A DNA stretch of 7,026 nt from an uncultured Alphaproteobacteria bacterium (GTDB taxonomy: Bacteria; Pseudomonadota; Alphaproteobacteria; Caulobacterales; Parvularculaceae), in assembly GCA_937895955.1 (NCBI GenBank), contig CALAZI010000178.1:1-7026 (forward strand). The letters are read 5' to 3'. The notes under the pieces are model-generated. The model saw nothing but the letters and a program-made list of their open reading frames with translations, was not told where the DNA came from and did not search any database. Positions 5,788 to 7,026 of this stretch are shown piece after piece; within the stretch, counting starts at the first letter, position 1; every line of letters begins with the position of its first letter. A program made the position numbers and the translations under genes.

Positions 5788-7026
5788 ACAGCGAAGGACG
5801 AATAGGCGCATTGACGGCGCGCCCGAAACGGGCCTCGGCGATTCCGCAAGAGTTTAGTGCGGACAGCGCCGGTTTCTCCGCCAAGCACGCGCTTATTCTG
5901 AATTGCGGCTCCTCAAGTCTCAAATTCGCGCTTTTCCGGATGGATCCCGAGCCCCAGCGCCTCATCGCCGGCGTTACGGAGGAGCTCGGCTCGAGCAAGC
6001 CGAAATCGCGCGCTGAAAACATGCAAGGCGAACTTCTTTGGAGCGCGAGCGTCAGCGCCGCCGACTACAAGACAGCCGTTGAGGACGCAATTACGAGGCT
6101 CGAGCAAAGTGGCCAGTTCGGATCGATCGATTTTGTCGGGCATCGAATCGTTCACGGCGGACCGGATTGCGATTGCCCTGTGCCTCTGACGCCGACAATT
6201 GAGCGACGTCTGCGACGCTTGATACCACTCGCCCCGCTTCATTTGCCCGCCAATCTTGAAGGCGTCGCGGCCGCCCGAGCGAGACTTCCAGGCGCGCAAC
6301 ATTGCGCGTCATTTGATACGGCCTTCCATCGTTCAGCGCCGAGGCTCGCCCAGATGACCGGGCTTCCGCCGGCCTATGAGACGGATGAAATCAGGCGGTA
6401 CGGCTATCACGGGCTATCCTATGAATTCATTGTCGAAGATATCGCGCGCCGCGAAGGAAAAGCGGCTCTCAACGCGCGCATCATCGTTGCGCATCTCGGC
6501 TCCGGCGCGTCCATGGCCGCAATATCCGACGGGCGATCAATTGAGACAACTATGGGATTCAGCACAGCCGCCGGCCTGCCTATGGCGACGCGAAGCGGCG
6601 ATCTCGACCCAGGTTTGCTTCTCTATTTGATCGAGGAGAAGGGGCGGTCGCCTCAGGACGCACGCGAACTCATCTTTCATCGTTCGGGTTTGCTTGGTCT
6701 TTCCGGCGAAACCGGAGACATGAAATCGTTGACCGCGCCCAACGCGAGCGAAGCCGCGAAACTGGCCGTGGAGTATTTCTGCTACGCCGCCCGCAAGCAA
6801 ATCGGAGCCCTCGCCGCCGCGCTTGGCGGTCTCGATCGGATCGTTTTCACCGGCGGGATCGGCGCGCGATCGGCGATCGTCAGGCGACGCATCTGCGAGC
6901 CGCTGAGCGAACTCTTCGCGCTCGCGATCAACCCAGCGCGCAATGACGCTAGCGCAGCGATCATTTCGACTCCGCAATCGCGCATACGCGTCGACGTCGC
7001 CGAAACCGATGAGGAATTGGTGATCG
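5784..7026 (+). CDS. ackA: Acetate kinase (acetate/propionate kinase family), C-terminus cut by right edge
   Basis: A cytosolic enzyme that interconverts acetyl-phosphate + ADP and acetate + ATP, and often also acts on propionate. 414 residues are visible; the last motif, DEELVI (409-414), normally lies within 10-20 residues of the end, so little is missing. Motifs in order are LNCGSSSLKF (39-48), GHRIVHGG (119-126), APLHLPANLEG (150-160), FDTAFH (177-182), RRYGYHGLSYE (204-214), AHLGSGAS (236-243), MATRSGDLDPG (267-277) and FTGGIG (355-360). Counterparts of the Methanosarcina thermophila catalytic residues are visible: N40, R121, H153, D178, H209, R270 and a Glu at 410/411. HLPAN has Leu where most members have Asn. 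About 30 extra residues precede the first motif. The ATG overlaps the DUF3141 stop as ATGA with no clear Shine-Dalgarno, suggesting translational coupling, though a later start (for example TTG at 5811) is possible. The usual partner phosphotransacetylase or phosphoketolase is not in view and may follow. Confidence 0.94.
   Translation, partial: MNSEGRIGALTARPKRASAIPQEFSADSAGFSAKHALILNCGSSSLKFALFRMDPEPQRLIAGVTEELGSSKPKSRAENMQGELLWSASVSAADYKTAVEDAITRLEQSGQFGSIDFVGHRIVHGGPDCDCPVPLTPTIERRLRRLIPLAPLHLPANLEGVAAARARLPGAQHCASFDTAFHRSAPRLAQMTGLPPAYETDEIRRYGYHGLSYEFIVEDIARREGKAALNARIIVAHLGSGASMAAISDGRSIETTMGFSTAAGLPMATRSGDLDPGLLLYLIEEKGRSPQDARELIFHRSGLLGLSGETGDMKSLTAPNASEAAKLAVEYFCYAARKQIGALAAALGGLDRIVFTGGIGARSAIVRRRICEPLSELFALAINPARNDASAAIISTPQSRIRVDVAETDEELVI

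Noticed and set aside
5528..6022. 164-residue minus-strand frame across the DUF3141-ackA junction
   Set aside because: It is antisense to the ends of two conserved genes and Arg-rich without domains.
6537..6977. 146-residue minus-strand frame over ackA
   Set aside because: It is a mirror frame of acetate kinase, whose motifs run through this stretch on the plus strand.

Overview
The window looks like chromosome from a GC-rich alphaproteobacterium. I infer this from the strong G/C bias at third codon positions, the character of the proteins (phasin, DUF3141, rhizobial/methylotroph-like acetate kinase) and the Cfa sequence. A PHA-storing member of Hyphomicrobiales, for example a methanotroph or methylotroph, would fit, but genus cannot be set from the sequence alone. 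Nothing indicates a phage, plasmid, IS element, CRISPR array, tRNA or rRNA. Coding density is high, and there is no gene-free stretch above 300 bases.

The layout is two divergent gene groups separated by about 206 bp (2557-2762). Leftward (minus strand), in transcription order, are a cyclopropane-fatty-acyl-phospholipid synthase (cfa, 2556-1303), a polyphosphate kinase 2 (ppk2, 1292-522) and the N-terminal part of an HlyD/YbhG-type membrane fusion protein (493 to the left edge). Gaps of only 10 and 28 bp, each with a Shine-Dalgarno sequence, make this a probable operon of membrane-lipid modification, polyphosphate-driven nucleotide phosphorylation and an efflux/secretion pump.

Rightward (plus strand) are an ECF-type sigma factor with a Cys/His-rich tail (2763-3362), a phasin (3473-3901), a DUF3141 protein with a PhaC-like alpha/beta-hydrolase core and cysteine nucleophile (3949-5787), and acetate kinase (5784 to the right edge, lacking only its last residues). 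DUF3141 and ackA overlap by ATGA.

Overall theme: a stress sigma factor placed between a membrane-remodelling operon and a carbon-storage/acetyl-phosphate operon. Phasin and the PhaC-like DUF3141 protein point to polyhydroxyalkanoate (PHA) granules. Acetate kinase links acetyl-phosphate to ATP, and PPK2 links polyphosphate to nucleotide pools. A coordinated storage-and-envelope stress response is an inference from gene order. The least-described parts are the DUF3141 protein and the sigma factor's cysteine tail.
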